A stretch of 64,000 bases of DNA from Xanthomonas sp. 10-10 (GCF_040182365.1 NZ_CP144460.1:4704935-4768934); one strand, 5' to 3'; numbered from the stretch's first letter, positions 52,201-61,872 are shown. Numbers and translations: made by a program. The notes: generated from the sequence alone by a model not told the origin.

Positions 52201-53827
52201 CAAGCTTGTCGGTCGAAGCGCTGAGTCTCCTGCGATAGTCAGTCGCCTGATCGTAATAGGCGTAGCTCATCGTGCCGTCGCTTTCTGCCATGGATGCGAT
52301 CTTCGGAGATTCGCCGCCCGCAGGTGTCATGGTGTAATCAACCCTGCTGCCCAGCGCATCGGTGACCGCGGTGCCGGTGGACGAATACGCGAGCGTGACG
52401 CCATCGACGCCGCCAGCATGCTGGCTGGAGATTGCGCGGCCGGCATCGTCATAGGCAAAGGTACTGAAGCGCTGGCCGTCTTCCGTGGTAACGCCGGTCA
52501 GGTGCCGGGGAAAGCGCGTGTCCTCGTAGTGATAGGTTCGGCCCTTGCCATCGGCATAGGTTACGGTGACCAAGCGCTGTTGATCGTAGCCGTAGCTGGC
52601 GAGCTGTACGCCAGCGGCCATGACACCAGTGATCAGCGCGGCGTCGCTATCGTCGGCATAGACCAGTTCAATGGAGCGGCCCTGCAGCGAGGCAATGCTC
52701 TGCAGCCGGCCGCGCGCGTTGTAGGCATACACCAGCCCGTTGCCGTCCTCTGCGATGCGCGAGATCAGCTTGCCCTGGGCGTCGAAGGTGTAGATGGCGT
52801 TCTGGCGATACAATACCCATTGATTGCCATTGACGATGATGCGCTCGCCGGAGCCATTGGCAGCGCGATAGTCCGAGCCCACTTTGCGGAACGGCACGGC
52901 GTAACCGCTGCCCTCCACCAGGCCCAACGCGTCGCCCTGGACTGTCAGATGCAGGCTGTGCGAGAAAGTCCAGCCTGGTCCAAACCCTCCAGCGTTCAGT
53001 GCAATGCCCGAATGGTAGTAACGCGTCAGGGCGAGCCAGCCCAGATCGAAATCACGCTCGGCCTGGAATTTTTCGCCGGTCTTGACGTCGCAGGGATTGC
53101 CGACCATGCCGGAGTTGCTGCCGCCTGGCTGACCCTCACACTGCGGGGCGGTGACTTCGATCGTCGCCAAGATGTCCTTATTCGCGCAGGCTTGTTCGCT
53201 GATGTACCAGTTGGTAGGAGGCTTGGGACAGTCTGTCCGCTTTTGCCGGGCTATGGATGTAGTGTAGTTATAGCTAACGCTGCAATCGCTTGAAAATACA
53301 TAGGCGGTGTAATATCTAGCCTGCATTTCCATACCCAGGTCGTACTCTGGGTATGGGCCTGCTTGCGCAATCCATCCGCCTTGCGGGGCGACGGACGCGG
53401 TCCCACATTGGGGCGCCTGTTCGCTCAACTTCTGCACTAGCACTGCAACGGCTTCTTCTTCCGTTGGAATCTTCGATCTGTCCCTTGCGATATAGGTCCA
53501 ATCTTCGTTGTTCGCCTTCGCGCGCCCCATCCAATAGGTGATCAGCATCTTTCCGTCTTCCCTGACTATCTGGTCCTTGATAGTGTCGACGTACTGATAA
53601 GCATCCGGCGCGTATTGCGGCCCAGGGATCGCCTTGATCGCTGCCTCTGCCTGCGCTTGGGTGTCGTAGACTCCGCGGGACGCCCCTTGCGCATCGCGCA
53701 CAAGAAATTGCGGTTTCTTTTCTTGGGCAGATACAGGAGGGGAAACCAAGAAAAGGCAGAGCATCGCCATGAGCAGCGCGGAGCGCATGGAGCCAGTCTC
53801 TTTCTGGTTACGGTGCGGAGCGGTCAT
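49244..53827 (-). CDS. Full-length secreted Rhs polymorphic toxin
   Basis: 1527 residues from an ATG 7 nt after AAGGA; an ATG at 53788 is an alternative. A Sec signal peptide (LLMAMLCLFLVSPPVSAQ) is visible. After about 230 residues comes a DUF6531-type segment (GNPCDVKTGEKFQAERDFDL), then many YD repeats, and the Rhs core end DHLGSPRVVVDA ... GRYGQSDPIGLEGG ... NIDPLGLL. The last 120 residues are the variable tip, with a hydrophobic stretch (KALGVAATGALIFEGFYDL) and a DDCSC end. No PAAR domain, so it is probably exported by Sec rather than T6SS. Its immunity gene follows. Confidence 0.88.
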   Translation of the reverse strand: MTAPHRNQKETGSMRSALLMAMLCLFLVSPPVSAQEKKPQFLVRDAQGASRGVYDTQAQAEAAIKAIPGPQYAPDAYQYVDTIKDQIVREDGKMLITYWMGRAKANNEDWTYIARDRSKIPTEEEAVAVLVQKLSEQAPQCGTASVAPQGGWIAQAGPYPEYDLGMEMQARYYTAYVFSSDCSVSYNYTTSIARQKRTDCPKPPTNWYISEQACANKDILATIEVTAPQCEGQPGGSNSGMVGNPCDVKTGEKFQAERDFDLGWLALTRYYHSGIALNAGGFGPGWTFSHSLHLTVQGDALGLVEGSGYAVPFRKVGSDYRAANGSGERIIVNGNQWVLYRQNAIYTFDAQGKLISRIAEDGNGLVYAYNARGRLQSIASLQGRSIELVYADDSDAALITGVMAAGVQLASYGYDQQRLVTVTYADGKGRTYHYEDTRFPRHLTGVTTEDGQRFSTFAYDDAGRAISSQHAGGVDGVTLAYSSTGTAVTDALGSRVDYTMTPAGGESPKIASMAESDGTMSYAYYDQATDYRRRLSASTDKLGVQTKHGYSELTENGVDINVHTVQEASALPQERTTTTRTTAGSNRVLSIQSAGRTISYTRNDRLQPIQVSITGATSSERRDVAYIYCEASDVAAVGSTCPVVGYLKSIDGPRTDIDDRTTYNYYAIDAAGCETGTGPCPYRKGDLKQTINARGQIRENLSYDAAGRVLSVVDENGVLTDYTYHPRGWLASTTAHGATSAQNRVTTFEYWPTGLVKRITQPDGSYATFVYDQAQRLTDITDTLGNTLHYVLDNAGNRLEEQTKDAQGALKRSLSRIYNKLGQLETQADAAANPTDYAYDANGNLRLITDAFGRSTQQEHDPLGRLKHTLQDVDGIKAETNVGYDTQDRPLQVKDPKRLDTRYTYNGFGDILKLTSPDTGVTSYTYDSAGNRATQTDARGITSTYGYDALNRVLSISYPTAAFNVSYTYDVTQSVCASGETFTVGRLAKLQDGSGTTQYCYNRFGEVVRKVQTVNGKVLVLRYDYTPGGRLRSMVYPDGTTVDYVRNAQGQTTEVGVTAQGGSRQRLLSGATYYPFGPSSGWTYGNGRKLARMYDLDYRPRSIQDTRAGGLEIGFGFDAVGDLTALTRAGNPTPELRLDYDALGRLTALKDGAANTVIDGYSYDGTGNRLSAKVGGATQAYTYPTTNHRLSAVAGVARTYDKMGNTLTIGGKAREYLYDTTGRMTQAKRAGVAVMNYRYNGRGEQVRRYLGTTNTYTLYDEAGHWLGDYDTNGAPKQQAIWLDDLPVGLLANGGQLHYIEPDHLGSPRVVVDAARDVAVWNWSLKGEAFGNTAPNQDPDGDGTAMVFDMRFPGQRFDAASGFNQNYFRDYDAATGRYGQSDPIGLEGGTSTYAYVGGNPVSNIDPLGLLCFNFDQFVNDIEENRFDLGKTAATLGITLGAGTMPKTPSELRGLGVPKSQLNPYTSQLSRWAGRTGIRDLRELGRTVGGKALGVAATGALIFEGFYDLTIEVKAAVDAISTEDDCSCK

Positions 53828-53884
53828 TGCAAGTCCTTGCAAAAAGTCAATCGATCCAATCGAGTCAAATGCTGCAGACGGCAG

Positions 53885-53938
53885 CATCGGTCTGGCCGCC
53901 CATCGGTCTGGCCGCCCATCGGTCTGGCCGCCCATCGG
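53885..53938. repeat. 16-bp tandem repeat upstream of Rhs
   Basis: CATCGGTCTGGCCGCC three times exactly plus a partial fourth copy, 58 bp upstream of the Rhs start codon. It may lie in the Rhs promoter or leader. Confidence 0.9.
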
Positions 53939-54471
53939 GCTGACCTGGTGTCATCAATTTCCTCATGGGGCATGCTGGCCGCATGGGCAATGCTCTTCAT
54001 CATCCCTGAGAGAGGCAGCGCGAAAAACGGGATACACACGTATCGCATATGACAATCCTTGTCAGCACAGGCTGCGATAGTACGTAATGGCCTCAAGGCT
54101 GACAAGCGACTTTGTTACTTACTAGCGACTTCAGACGGGTCAGGCGCTCGGTGGATGCATATGATGCTTGGCAATATCAAGCGCGCCAGGAGGGGTATCT
54201 GTCACGTCGCGCAGGGCAAATATGCCAGACGCTGTCCGGCCGGGGCCGCCTGCCATTTCAACCACCGGTCCGCCTGCGCGAAATGCTGCCGCGATTCGCC
54301 ACGGCGATGATGCGCTGCAAGGGCTGTCCGGGCCGGTTATGCGCTTGCCGAGCAGGTTTTTATGGCTGAAAGTCAGGGCTAATCAGGCGTTGCAATGACA
54401 TGGTGTCAGATAGGTAGAAGACGAGTATCGTGAAGCGGCAAACAGCGCACTTCATCGGAAGCCAGGAAAAT
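53939..54471. other. Gap between Rhs and zwf, no gene seen
   Basis: About 530 bases with only short frames on both strands and no recognisable motif. GC content is a little lower in the first half. The Rhs promoter is expected at its left end. Confidence 0.45.
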
Positions 54472-54499
54472 GCGTCAGCCGTGAGGCAACGGCTGACGC
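54472..54499 (-). terminator. Terminator after zwf
   Basis: GCGTCAGCCGT/ACGGCTGACGC, an 11-bp perfect stem with a 6-nt loop, 8 bp after the zwf stop. In the leftward direction it is followed by ATTTTCC. Clear intrinsic terminator of the GH15-zwf operon. Confidence 0.8.
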
Positions 54500-54506
54500 G
54501 TACGGA

Positions 54507-56336
54507 TCAGCTGCGCGGCCTGCGCGCATTTTCCATTTTGCTGGCTGACTTCTTCGCTGTCACCTTGCCGACCGCTGATTTGCTCAAGGTCTTTGCGGCA
54601 ACTTTTGCAACTTGTTTGCTCGCGCGTTTGACGACTGCCTTTTTGGCGACCTTCCGGCTCGCGGCTGCTGCACCTTCAGTAGATGCAGCAGCACCCGCCG
54701 ACGTGCGCCTGGCTGGCGCCTTGCCTGCCTTCTTTGCAACTTTCTTGGCGGCCTTCTTCACCGGTGTTGCAGCACCGGAACGCGCTTCCGGTGCCCGGCG
54801 CGGCGGTGGTTTGCGGCCAGGGGTGAGCGCGCGCCAGGCGTGTCCGCCGTTCATGGCCAGCAGCGCGTCGGCGGCCGAGGGACCGGCGCTGCCGGCGGCG
54901 TAGTTGGGGAAGTCGCTGGCTGGTTGTTTCCAGGCATCCAGGATCGGCTGCACGATGCGCCAGGCACCTTCCACCATCGCTGCGTCCTGGAACAGGCCGG
55001 CTTCGCCGTTCATGCAGTCCTGCAACAGGCGCTCGTAACCCACAGTGTACTCCTTGGGAAACCAGTCGCGGTAGCGGAAGTCCATGCGCACCGGTGCCAG
55101 CGCGACCTGCGCGCCGGGGCGCTTGACGTCGAACTGCAGCGAAATGCCTTCATCAGGTTGAATATGCAGCACCAGCCAGTCGGGGCCATAACCGCCCACT
55201 TCGGTGCTGCGAAACGGTGCCAGCGGCGCGGGCTTGAAGCGGATCGCGATCTCGGTGGTGCGCTCGCGCAGCCGTTTGCCGGTGCGCAGATAGAACGGCA
55301 CGCCGGCCCAGCGCCAGGTGTCGACCTGCAGCTTCATCGCTACATAGGTTTCGGTCTCCGAATCGTCCGGCACGGTGTCTTCTTCACGATAGCCGGGCAC
55401 GGCGCTGCGGTTGACCGCGCCGGATGCGTACTGGCCACGCACCACGTCTTCCGGCTTGATCGGGCGCACCGCTTCGATCACCTCGGCACGACGGCGATGC
55501 ATCGCCTCGGTGGTGAAGGCGGCTGGCGGTTCCATCGCAATCATCGCCAGCAACTGGAACAGGTGATTGGGCACCATGTCGCGCAGGCAGCCGGTGGGAT
55601 CGTAGAAGCGTCCGCGCCCTTCCACGCCGATGGTTTCGGCAGCGGTGATCTGCACATGATCGATGCGGTCGCGGTTCCACACCGGCTCGAACAGGCCGTT
55701 GGCGAAACGGAATGCCAGGATGTTCTGCACGGTTTCCTTGCCCAGGAAATGGTCGATGCGGAACACCTGATCCTCGTGCAGCACCTTGGCGACGGTGGCG
55801 TTGAGCGCGATGGCGCTGGGCAGGTCGTGGCCGAAGGGTTTTTCCACGATGACGCGGCGCCAGCCCTGGTTTTCGCGCTGCTTGACCAGGCCGGCTTCGC
55901 CGAGATTCAACAACACCGGCTCGAAAAAACGTGCGGCCGTGGCGAGATAGAACAGCACATTGCCTTGCGTGCCGTAGCGCTTGTGCAGTTTCTCCAGCGC
56001 GCCACCCAGGGTTTGATAGGCGCCCAGGTCGGTGAAATCGCCGCGCAGATAATGCATGCGCTCGCGCAGCCACTCCCAAGTGTCGGTATCGAACTCGTCA
56101 GTCTGGAATTCGGCGTCGCGGCTGCTGAGCAGCTGGGTCATCGACTGGCCCATCATCGTGCGCCACGAACGCTCACTGATATCGCCGTGATCCATGCCGA
56201 CGATGGCGAACTGCTCGCCCAGTGCGCCGGAGCGGCGCAGGTTGTACAGCGCCGGCATCACCAGGCGCTTGGTCAGATCGCCGCGTGCGCCGAACACCAC
56301 GATGATGCACGGCGGTGTGGTCTGTTGCTCGTTCAT
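54507..56336 (-). CDS. zwf: Glucose-6-phosphate dehydrogenase with Lys/Ala-rich tail
   Basis: 609 residues, against about 490 for the family. The first 504 are a complete G6PDH: NADP-binding FGARGDLTKRL, and the substrate motif FRIDHFLGKETVQN. It oxidises glucose 6-phosphate in the pentose phosphate and Entner-Doudoroff routes. The last 105 residues are a basic tail of Ala, Lys, Arg and Pro with repeated AKK/KKA units, like bacterial histone H1-like proteins. The tail is in frame, without a frameshift. The start codon overlaps the GH15 stop by 4 bp; AAGGAAC is the ribosome-binding site. Confidence 0.92.
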   Translation of the reverse strand: MNEQQTTPPCIIVVFGARGDLTKRLVMPALYNLRRSGALGEQFAIVGMDHGDISERSWRTMMGQSMTQLLSSRDAEFQTDEFDTDTWEWLRERMHYLRGDFTDLGAYQTLGGALEKLHKRYGTQGNVLFYLATAARFFEPVLLNLGEAGLVKQRENQGWRRVIVEKPFGHDLPSAIALNATVAKVLHEDQVFRIDHFLGKETVQNILAFRFANGLFEPVWNRDRIDHVQITAAETIGVEGRGRFYDPTGCLRDMVPNHLFQLLAMIAMEPPAAFTTEAMHRRRAEVIEAVRPIKPEDVVRGQYASGAVNRSAVPGYREEDTVPDDSETETYVAMKLQVDTWRWAGVPFYLRTGKRLRERTTEIAIRFKPAPLAPFRSTEVGGYGPDWLVLHIQPDEGISLQFDVKRPGAQVALAPVRMDFRYRDWFPKEYTVGYERLLQDCMNGEAGLFQDAAMVEGAWRIVQPILDAWKQPASDFPNYAAGSAGPSAADALLAMNGGHAWRALTPGRKPPPRRAPEARSGAATPVKKAAKKVAKKAGKAPARRTSAGAAASTEGAAAASRKVAKKAVVKRASKQVAKVAAKTLSKSAVGKVTAKKSASKMENARRPRS

Positions 56337-58132
56337 GGATGTTGTTCCTTTTCGCCCATGCGTCCATGCAGGCGCAATGCCGCATTGACCAGGGCCACGT
56401 GGGAATACCCTTGCGGGAAGTTGCCAAGCATGCGTTTTGCACGCGGGTCGTATTCTTCGGCGAGCAGGCCCACGTCGTTGCACAACCCAAGCAGACGCTC
56501 GAGCAATGCGCGCGCCTCATCGGTGCGGCCGATCAACGCAAAGTTTTCCACCAGCCAGAAACTGCAGGCCAGGAAGGTGCCCTCGCCCGCCGGCAGGCCA
56601 TCGGCGCTGTCGTCGGCGCGATAGCGTTCGACCAGGCCATCGATGGTCAGCTCGCGCGCGATCGCATCGGCAGTGGCGGCAATGCGCGGATCCTCCGCCG
56701 GCAGGAACCCGACGATGGGGATCAGCAACAGCGAAGCGTCCAGACGGTCGGAACCATAGCTCTGCACGAAGTGCCCGTCCGGGTGCACGCCTTTTTCCAG
56801 CACTTCTGCGCGGATTTCGTCGGCAATGCGGCCCCAGTGCGCGCGCTTGTCGGCATCGGCATTGGTGATGCCATCGCGGCTGCCGCAATCGAATGCCAGC
56901 CACGCCATCACCTTGGAATGCACGAAATGCCGGCGCTCGTCGCGGATCTCCCAGATGCCTTCATCGGGCAGGCGCCACAGGTCTTCGAGCGTATCCAGGA
57001 TCTTTTCCAGCAGCGATGCCGACGAGCCATCGTCATCGGACGGCGGGGCAACGCCTTTTTCTCGCGCGTAATGGAACGCGCCGATCAACTCGCCATAGAC
57101 ATCGAGCTGGAACTGATCCACCGCGCCATTGCCGATACGCACCGGCCCGGAATTTTCGTAGCCGGGCAGCCAGTGCGCTTCCCATTCCTGCAGACGACGC
57201 TCGCCACCGATGCCGTACAAGGCCTGCAACTGATCCGGCGAGCCGGCGATGGTGCGCTGGACCCAGTCGCGAAACGAAGCGGCCTCATCGCGATAGCCGG
57301 CCTGCAGCAATGCGATCAGCGTGAACACCGAATCGCGCAACCAGCAGTAGCGGTAATCCCAGTTACGCGTGCCGCCCAGGTGCTCGGGCAACGAGGCAGT
57401 GGGCGCGGCCACGATACCGCCGGTGGGCAGGTAGCTGAGCCCCTTCAATACCACCAGCGAGCGACGCACCTGCCCGGTCCACGGACCGACATCGGTGCAG
57501 CGGCGTGCCCAGCCATGCCAGAACGCGGCGGTCCGTTGCAGCGCCTGTTCCGGGTCGATCTGCGGCGGCGTGGGCTCATGCGATGCGCCGTGACTGAGCA
57601 GGAACCAGGTGCTTTCGCCTTCGCGCAGCGTAAAGTCCGACTCGGTGCCCATGTCTTCGCCGTGCAGTTCCTGCGGCGAGCGCAACGTGAGCTGGTCGGG
57701 GCCGGCAATGGCGCGGATGCCGCCGTCGATGCCGGTGACCCACGGCACGGTGCGGCCATAGTTGAAACGAAAGGTCAGGCGCATGTGCATCGGCACCTCG
57801 CCCTGCACGCAGCGCACGATGCGCACCAGATGCTGGTGGTTGTCGCCTTCGTCGCTGGCGACCATGAAGTCCACCAGCTCCACCGTGCCGGTGTCGGTGA
57901 TCATGCGGGTGCACAACACCAGACTGTCGTCTTCATAGGCACGTTCGCTGCGAAAGTCGCCGGACGGCGATAACGCCCATTGCCCGTTTTGCTCGTCGCC
58001 CAGCAGGGATGCGAAAAACGCATCGGAATCGAAACGTGGCAGACACAGCCAGTCGATGGTGCCGCGGTGGTCGACCAAGGCCGCGCTGTGGCAATTGCCC
58101 AGCATGGCGTGGTCCTCGATACGCACGCTCAT
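56333..58132 (-). CDS. Glycoside hydrolase family 15 (trehalase/glucoamylase-like)
   Basis: 599 residues. An N-terminal super-beta-sandwich (1-215) precedes the (alpha/alpha)6 barrel. The acid Glu is in PDEGIWEIRDE; the catalytic base Glu is in LLAEEYDPRAKRMLGNFPQGYSH. GH15 enzymes of this prokaryotic group hydrolyse alpha-glucosides, and several are acid trehalases. No signal peptide, so cytoplasmic. Overlap with zwf (ATGA) suggests that released glucose is fed straight to glucose 6-phosphate oxidation (inference; a kinase is needed in between). Confidence 0.88.
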   Translation of the reverse strand: MSVRIEDHAMLGNCHSAALVDHRGTIDWLCLPRFDSDAFFASLLGDEQNGQWALSPSGDFRSERAYEDDSLVLCTRMITDTGTVELVDFMVASDEGDNHQHLVRIVRCVQGEVPMHMRLTFRFNYGRTVPWVTGIDGGIRAIAGPDQLTLRSPQELHGEDMGTESDFTLREGESTWFLLSHGASHEPTPPQIDPEQALQRTAAFWHGWARRCTDVGPWTGQVRRSLVVLKGLSYLPTGGIVAAPTASLPEHLGGTRNWDYRYCWLRDSVFTLIALLQAGYRDEAASFRDWVQRTIAGSPDQLQALYGIGGERRLQEWEAHWLPGYENSGPVRIGNGAVDQFQLDVYGELIGAFHYAREKGVAPPSDDDGSSASLLEKILDTLEDLWRLPDEGIWEIRDERRHFVHSKVMAWLAFDCGSRDGITNADADKRAHWGRIADEIRAEVLEKGVHPDGHFVQSYGSDRLDASLLLIPIVGFLPAEDPRIAATADAIARELTIDGLVERYRADDSADGLPAGEGTFLACSFWLVENFALIGRTDEARALLERLLGLCNDVGLLAEEYDPRAKRMLGNFPQGYSHVALVNAALRLHGRMGEKEQHP

Positions 58133-58195
58133 CGTAGAGGCGCTTCCTTCGTGCGAGGGAACGCCCAGTCTTGCATGCGCGGTGTCGGGATCAGG

Positions 58196-58516
58196 TTACG
58201 AATACGCCGGCAGGCGCAGCAACGGTGGCACCGTGTGTTCCAGCCGACGGATCAGTGCCGGATCCATGTACGCGTAGTCATCGGGAATCTGCAGCGACAC
58301 CACGCGGCAATGGCGCAGATGCGCGGCGAAGCGCTTGCGCAGCAGCTGCAGGTGGCGGCGCTCCATCACCAGCACCAGGTCGGACTCGTGCAGCAACTCG
58401 GGGGTGACCTGTACCTGCGCATCGGCGGCCAGCCCGGCCGATTGGGTCTGCACGCCCGGCCAGTGGGCAAACACGCGCTCGGCGGTGGGGCTGCGCAGCC
58501 GGTTGCGGCTGCACAC
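58196..58516 (-). CDS. Low-molecular-weight protein tyrosine phosphatase-like protein
   Basis: 106 residues in the annotated frame from a GTG. The P-loop reads VCSRNRLRSPTAE, matching C-x4-5-R-S of LMW-PTPs. The GTG codes for the residue right before Cys, so the first beta strand (PLRVPF) would be lost; the true start is probably a non-ATG codon upstream, such as the CTG that overlaps the ankyrin stop (58555). The general acid Asp is likely in IPDDYAYMDP. Shorter than classic LMW-PTP (about 150), a known short subgroup. Confidence 0.75.
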   Translation of the reverse strand: MCSRNRLRSPTAERVFAHWPGVQTQSAGLAADAQVQVTPELLHESDLVLVMERRHLQLLRKRFAAHLRHCRVVSLQIPDDYAYMDPALIRRLEHTVPPLLRLPAYS

Positions 58517-58551
58517 GAACGGTACCCGCAGCGGTGAACCGCCGCGCCGGC

Positions 58552-61500
58552 TCAGCGGCCTTCGCGCAGGAAGCGCGCCATCGAGGACACGCCCGGCAGC
58601 GCCGGTTCGAACTGGCCGGCCACATCGATGAAGCCGCGCATGATGGCGATCTCGCGCGGGGTGCGGTTGAGCGCGTCGCGGCGGTCGGCGTCGGCGCCTG
58701 CACGCAGCAGGCGCTGTACCAGCAGCGGCAGGCCGTGCAGTGCGGCCAGATGCAGCGGGCCGAAGCCGCGCTGATCGGCCACATCGAGCGAGACGTCTTC
58801 ATCGAGCAGGCGTTCGACGCCGGCCAGCACCACCTTTTCGTCGCAGGCGGTGCCCGGTTCGGCGCGCGCGCCCAGCAACAACAGCAACGGGCTGACTCGC
58901 CCACCGGCCAGCGCATCCGGGTCGGCGCCGGCCAGCAACAAGGTGTCCAGCAACGCCAGCAGACGGGTGGTGTCGCGCGCGGTGAAGCCGTACAGCGCCG
59001 CGCAGTGCAGCGGTGCCAGCCCCTGATTGTCGGTGGCGTGCACGTCGGCTGCAGCCGTGAGCAGGCGCGCCACGATGTCCGGCAGGCCAAGCGCGCAGGC
59101 CAGCATCAGCACGGTCACTCCGCCCGGCAGGCGATGTTCGATCTGCGCGCCGGCCTGCAACAGTGCGGCGACGATGTCGGTCTGGCGCATGCTCACCGCC
59201 GCCGACAACGGCGTGGCGCCGCTGTTGGCCGCGCGTTGCGGATCGGCGCCGCGGCCGAGCAGATGCGCGACCACACCCAGGTGGCCGCCACCGGCCGCAC
59301 GCAGCAGCGCGGTGCAGCCCTGGGCGTCGACGGCATCCACCGGCAGGCCGAGGTCGATCAGCCGCCGCACCGCATCGGTGTCGCCGGTCATCGCTGCCGC
59401 CGGCACGTCCGCTTCGCGCAGCGTGCGGCCTGGCAGCGACCAGATCCGCCAGTCCAGCCAGTCGGCCAGATCGCGCCGGCCGATCGACAACGCCACGCCC
59501 AGCGGGGTCTGCCCGTCGGCGGCCCGCGCTTCCGGCGAGGCGCCCTGCTTGACCAGCAATTTCAGCGAGGCGTCCCGACCAAGCGCGGTCGCCAGATGCA
59601 GCGCGGTCATGCCGTGGCTGTCGCGGGCCTCGCGGTCCACGCCGTGTTCCAGCAACCACTGCTGCAGGCGCAACCAGCCCAGCCGCACGGCCAGCGACAA
59701 CGGCGGGTCGCCGGCTGCCGACGGCGCAAACGGGTCGGCGCCGCGTTCGAGCAACTCCAGTGCGAACTGTTCCAGCCCGCGCGAGGCGGCATCGTGCTGC
59801 ACGCAGGCGCTGAGCAGCCGGGTCAGGCCGCCCGCACCGGCCGGCGACACGCCGTGACGCAGCAGCACCTGCAGCGCCGGCACCGCTTCCACGCCGCGCG
59901 AGAGCAGCGCAAACATCGGCACGTCGCCGCAGGCATCGCGCATCTCGGCATCGGCGCCGTGGCGCAGCAGCCAGTCCACCGCATCGGCGTTGAGCGCCAG
60001 ATGCGCGTCATGCAGCAGGCCGCCGAGTTCTTCCGGGGCGCATAGCCGCGCCAGCGCGTCCAGGCCATCGCGTTGGCCGAACTGCAGGCCTTCGCGCAAC
60101 AACACCAACGGCGGGCGATCGGGCAGCACCGCAACGCCGGGGGTATCGCCGTGCGCATCGCTGACGGCGGCCGGCACGGGATAGCTGGGGTCGAGCAGTT
60201 GCACGATCGCCCAACGCCCGGCTTCGGCTGCCACGTCCACTGCGCGACGGCCATGCACATCGACGCTGTCGGCCGGCACCTGCAGATCGAGCAGACGGCG
60301 GATCAAGGCCGGCGACACGCTGTCGGCGGCGCAAGCCAGCATCACCGCATTGCGGCCGTCGCCGTCGGTGGCCAGCACATCGGCCTTGCGCGCGACCAGG
60401 CGTTCGAGCACCGCACTGCGCGCCTGACGCGCCGCGTCCAGCCACGGCGTGCGGCCGAGCAGATCGCGCGCTTCCAGGTTGGCGCCGGCCGACAACAGCG
60501 CCTCGACGATGTCGCCGTGGCCGGCCAGCGCCGCTTCGTGCAGGGCGCTACGCCGCTGGCGGTCGCGCGCATCCACCCGCGCCTTGTGCTTGAGCAGCAA
60601 CTGCACGCCGGCCGGGTCGTCCTCTTCGGTGCCGGCCGCGGCTAGCAACACCGGCGCACCGCCGTCCGGCTCGGAGTGGGCACCGCGTTCCAGCAGAAAT
60701 TTCGCCAGCCGCCAGTTGCCGACCTGGCAGGCCATCGCCAGCGGCGAGTGACCTTCGTTGTTGAGCGCGTCCAGTTCGGCGGCGGCATCGCGCAGCAACG
60801 CAGCCACGCCCGGGTCGGAACTGCGTACGGCGTGATGCAGCGGGGTATTGCCGTCGTTGTCGGTGGAACGCGGGTCGGCACCGTTGGCCAGCAGGGTCAT
60901 CACCGCATCCGGGCGGCCATGCCAGCTGTCGCGGGTGGCGGCCAGCAGCGGCGTCATGCCGCGATGCGGCTGGTTGACGTCCACGCGGCGCACGATCAGC
61001 TCGCGCAGCAGGCGCAGATCCGGCAGCACCGCGGCCAGCGCCGGCAGGCTGCGCTGGTCGCGCCATTCCGGCAGCGGCATCGCCTGCGGGTCGGCGCCGG
61101 CCTCCAGCAACTGCAGCGCGCGGTCCACCCGGCCGCTACGCGCGGCTTCGAACAATTCGGGCACCAGCTGATGCTGGGCGACCGGCTCCAGCGGGCGCGG
61201 TTCGGCGGCCGCTTCGGAGAAGAAATCGGCAGCCTGCCTGGCCACTGGCGCATCGCTGCGCGCCGGTGCGGCGGTGCGTTGCAGCAGCAGATGGGCGGCG
61301 GGCAGCAGCGCGCTGGCGGCAATCGCCAGGCCCCAGCGCAGGCCGCCGGACAACCAGCCCGGCCAGGCTAGCGCCACCACCACGGTGCACACCGCCAGCA
61401 CCAGGGCGGCCGCCAGCAGGCCGCGCCAGGCATGCAATTCCTGCGTGGCCAGCGCGTGCCAGCGTGGCGCCAGCGCGCCACCGTCGCGTTCCACCTCGCC

Positions 61501-61872
61501 CCACAACGGCCAGGTGCGCCACAGGCCCAGCAAGGCGGCGCTCACGGCCACGCTCAGGGCCAACGCTGCGGCTAGGCTGCCGCTGTCGCGCAGCGCGGTC
61601 AGCGGCCAGCTGATCAATGCCGCCAAGGCGAGCAGGCCGACGCCCCAGATCGCCAGCAACGGCGGCAACGCCTGCGCGATGGCGCGCGGCTGCGTCGCCA
61701 GCGCGCGGGTGCCGCGCGCCCACGACACCGCCAGTGCAAAGGCCGGCTGCGCCAGCCACAGGCTTACCGCAGCAACGGCGCCGCCAAGGCCACCGAGCAG
61801 GGACAACACCACGCCGGCTGCACCTGCCAGCGCTGCGGCGCGCACTCGCGCGGCACGCTGCGGCTCAGTCAT
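58552..61872 (-). CDS. Membrane-anchored ankyrin repeat protein
   Basis: 1106 residues from the ATG giving [11 protein letters not shown]. Residues about 10-235 hold five or six predicted transmembrane helices; the rest is a long run of ankyrin repeats ([46 protein letters not shown], and about fifteen more, some degenerate). Ankyrin stacks bind proteins; their location after the membrane domain predicts a cytoplasmic or periplasmic scaffold at the inner membrane. It overlaps the YcgL gene by 8 bp. Not recognised as a known effector. Confidence 0.82.
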   Translation of the reverse strand: MTEPQRAARVRAAALAGAAGVVLSLLGGLGGAVAAVSLWLAQPAFALAVSWARGTRALATQPRAIAQALPPLLAIWGVGLLALAALISWPLTALRDSGSLAAALALSVAVSAALLGLWRTWPLWGEVERDGGALAPRWHALATQELHAWRGLLAAALVLAVCTVVVALAWPGWLSGGLRWGLAIAASALLPAAHLLLQRTAAPARSDAPVARQAADFFSEAAAEPRPLEPVAQHQLVPELFEAARSGRVDRALQLLEAGADPQAMPLPEWRDQRSLPALAAVLPDLRLLRELIVRRVDVNQPHRGMTPLLAATRDSWHGRPDAVMTLLANGADPRSTDNDGNTPLHHAVRSSDPGVAALLRDAAAELDALNNEGHSPLAMACQVGNWRLAKFLLERGAHSEPDGGAPVLLAAAGTEEDDPAGVQLLLKHKARVDARDRQRRSALHEAALAGHGDIVEALLSAGANLEARDLLGRTPWLDAARQARSAVLERLVARKADVLATDGDGRNAVMLACAADSVSPALIRRLLDLQVPADSVDVHGRRAVDVAAEAGRWAIVQLLDPSYPVPAAVSDAHGDTPGVAVLPDRPPLVLLREGLQFGQRDGLDALARLCAPEELGGLLHDAHLALNADAVDWLLRHGADAEMRDACGDVPMFALLSRGVEAVPALQVLLRHGVSPAGAGGLTRLLSACVQHDAASRGLEQFALELLERGADPFAPSAAGDPPLSLAVRLGWLRLQQWLLEHGVDREARDSHGMTALHLATALGRDASLKLLVKQGASPEARAADGQTPLGVALSIGRRDLADWLDWRIWSLPGRTLREADVPAAAMTGDTDAVRRLIDLGLPVDAVDAQGCTALLRAAGGGHLGVVAHLLGRGADPQRAANSGATPLSAAVSMRQTDIVAALLQAGAQIEHRLPGGVTVLMLACALGLPDIVARLLTAAADVHATDNQGLAPLHCAALYGFTARDTTRLLALLDTLLLAGADPDALAGGRVSPLLLLLGARAEPGTACDEKVVLAGVERLLDEDVSLDVADQRGFGPLHLAALHGLPLLVQRLLRAGADADRRDALNRTPREIAIMRGFIDVAGQFEPALPGVSSMARFLREGR

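Noticed and set aside
49244..53827. Type VI secretion effector
   Set aside because: The Rhs protein has a Sec signal and no PAAR domain; no vgrG, eag or hcp gene is nearby.
53824..54105. Small minus-strand ORF through the 16-bp repeats
   Set aside because: Composition reflects the repeats and overlaps the Rhs leader; no supporting motif.
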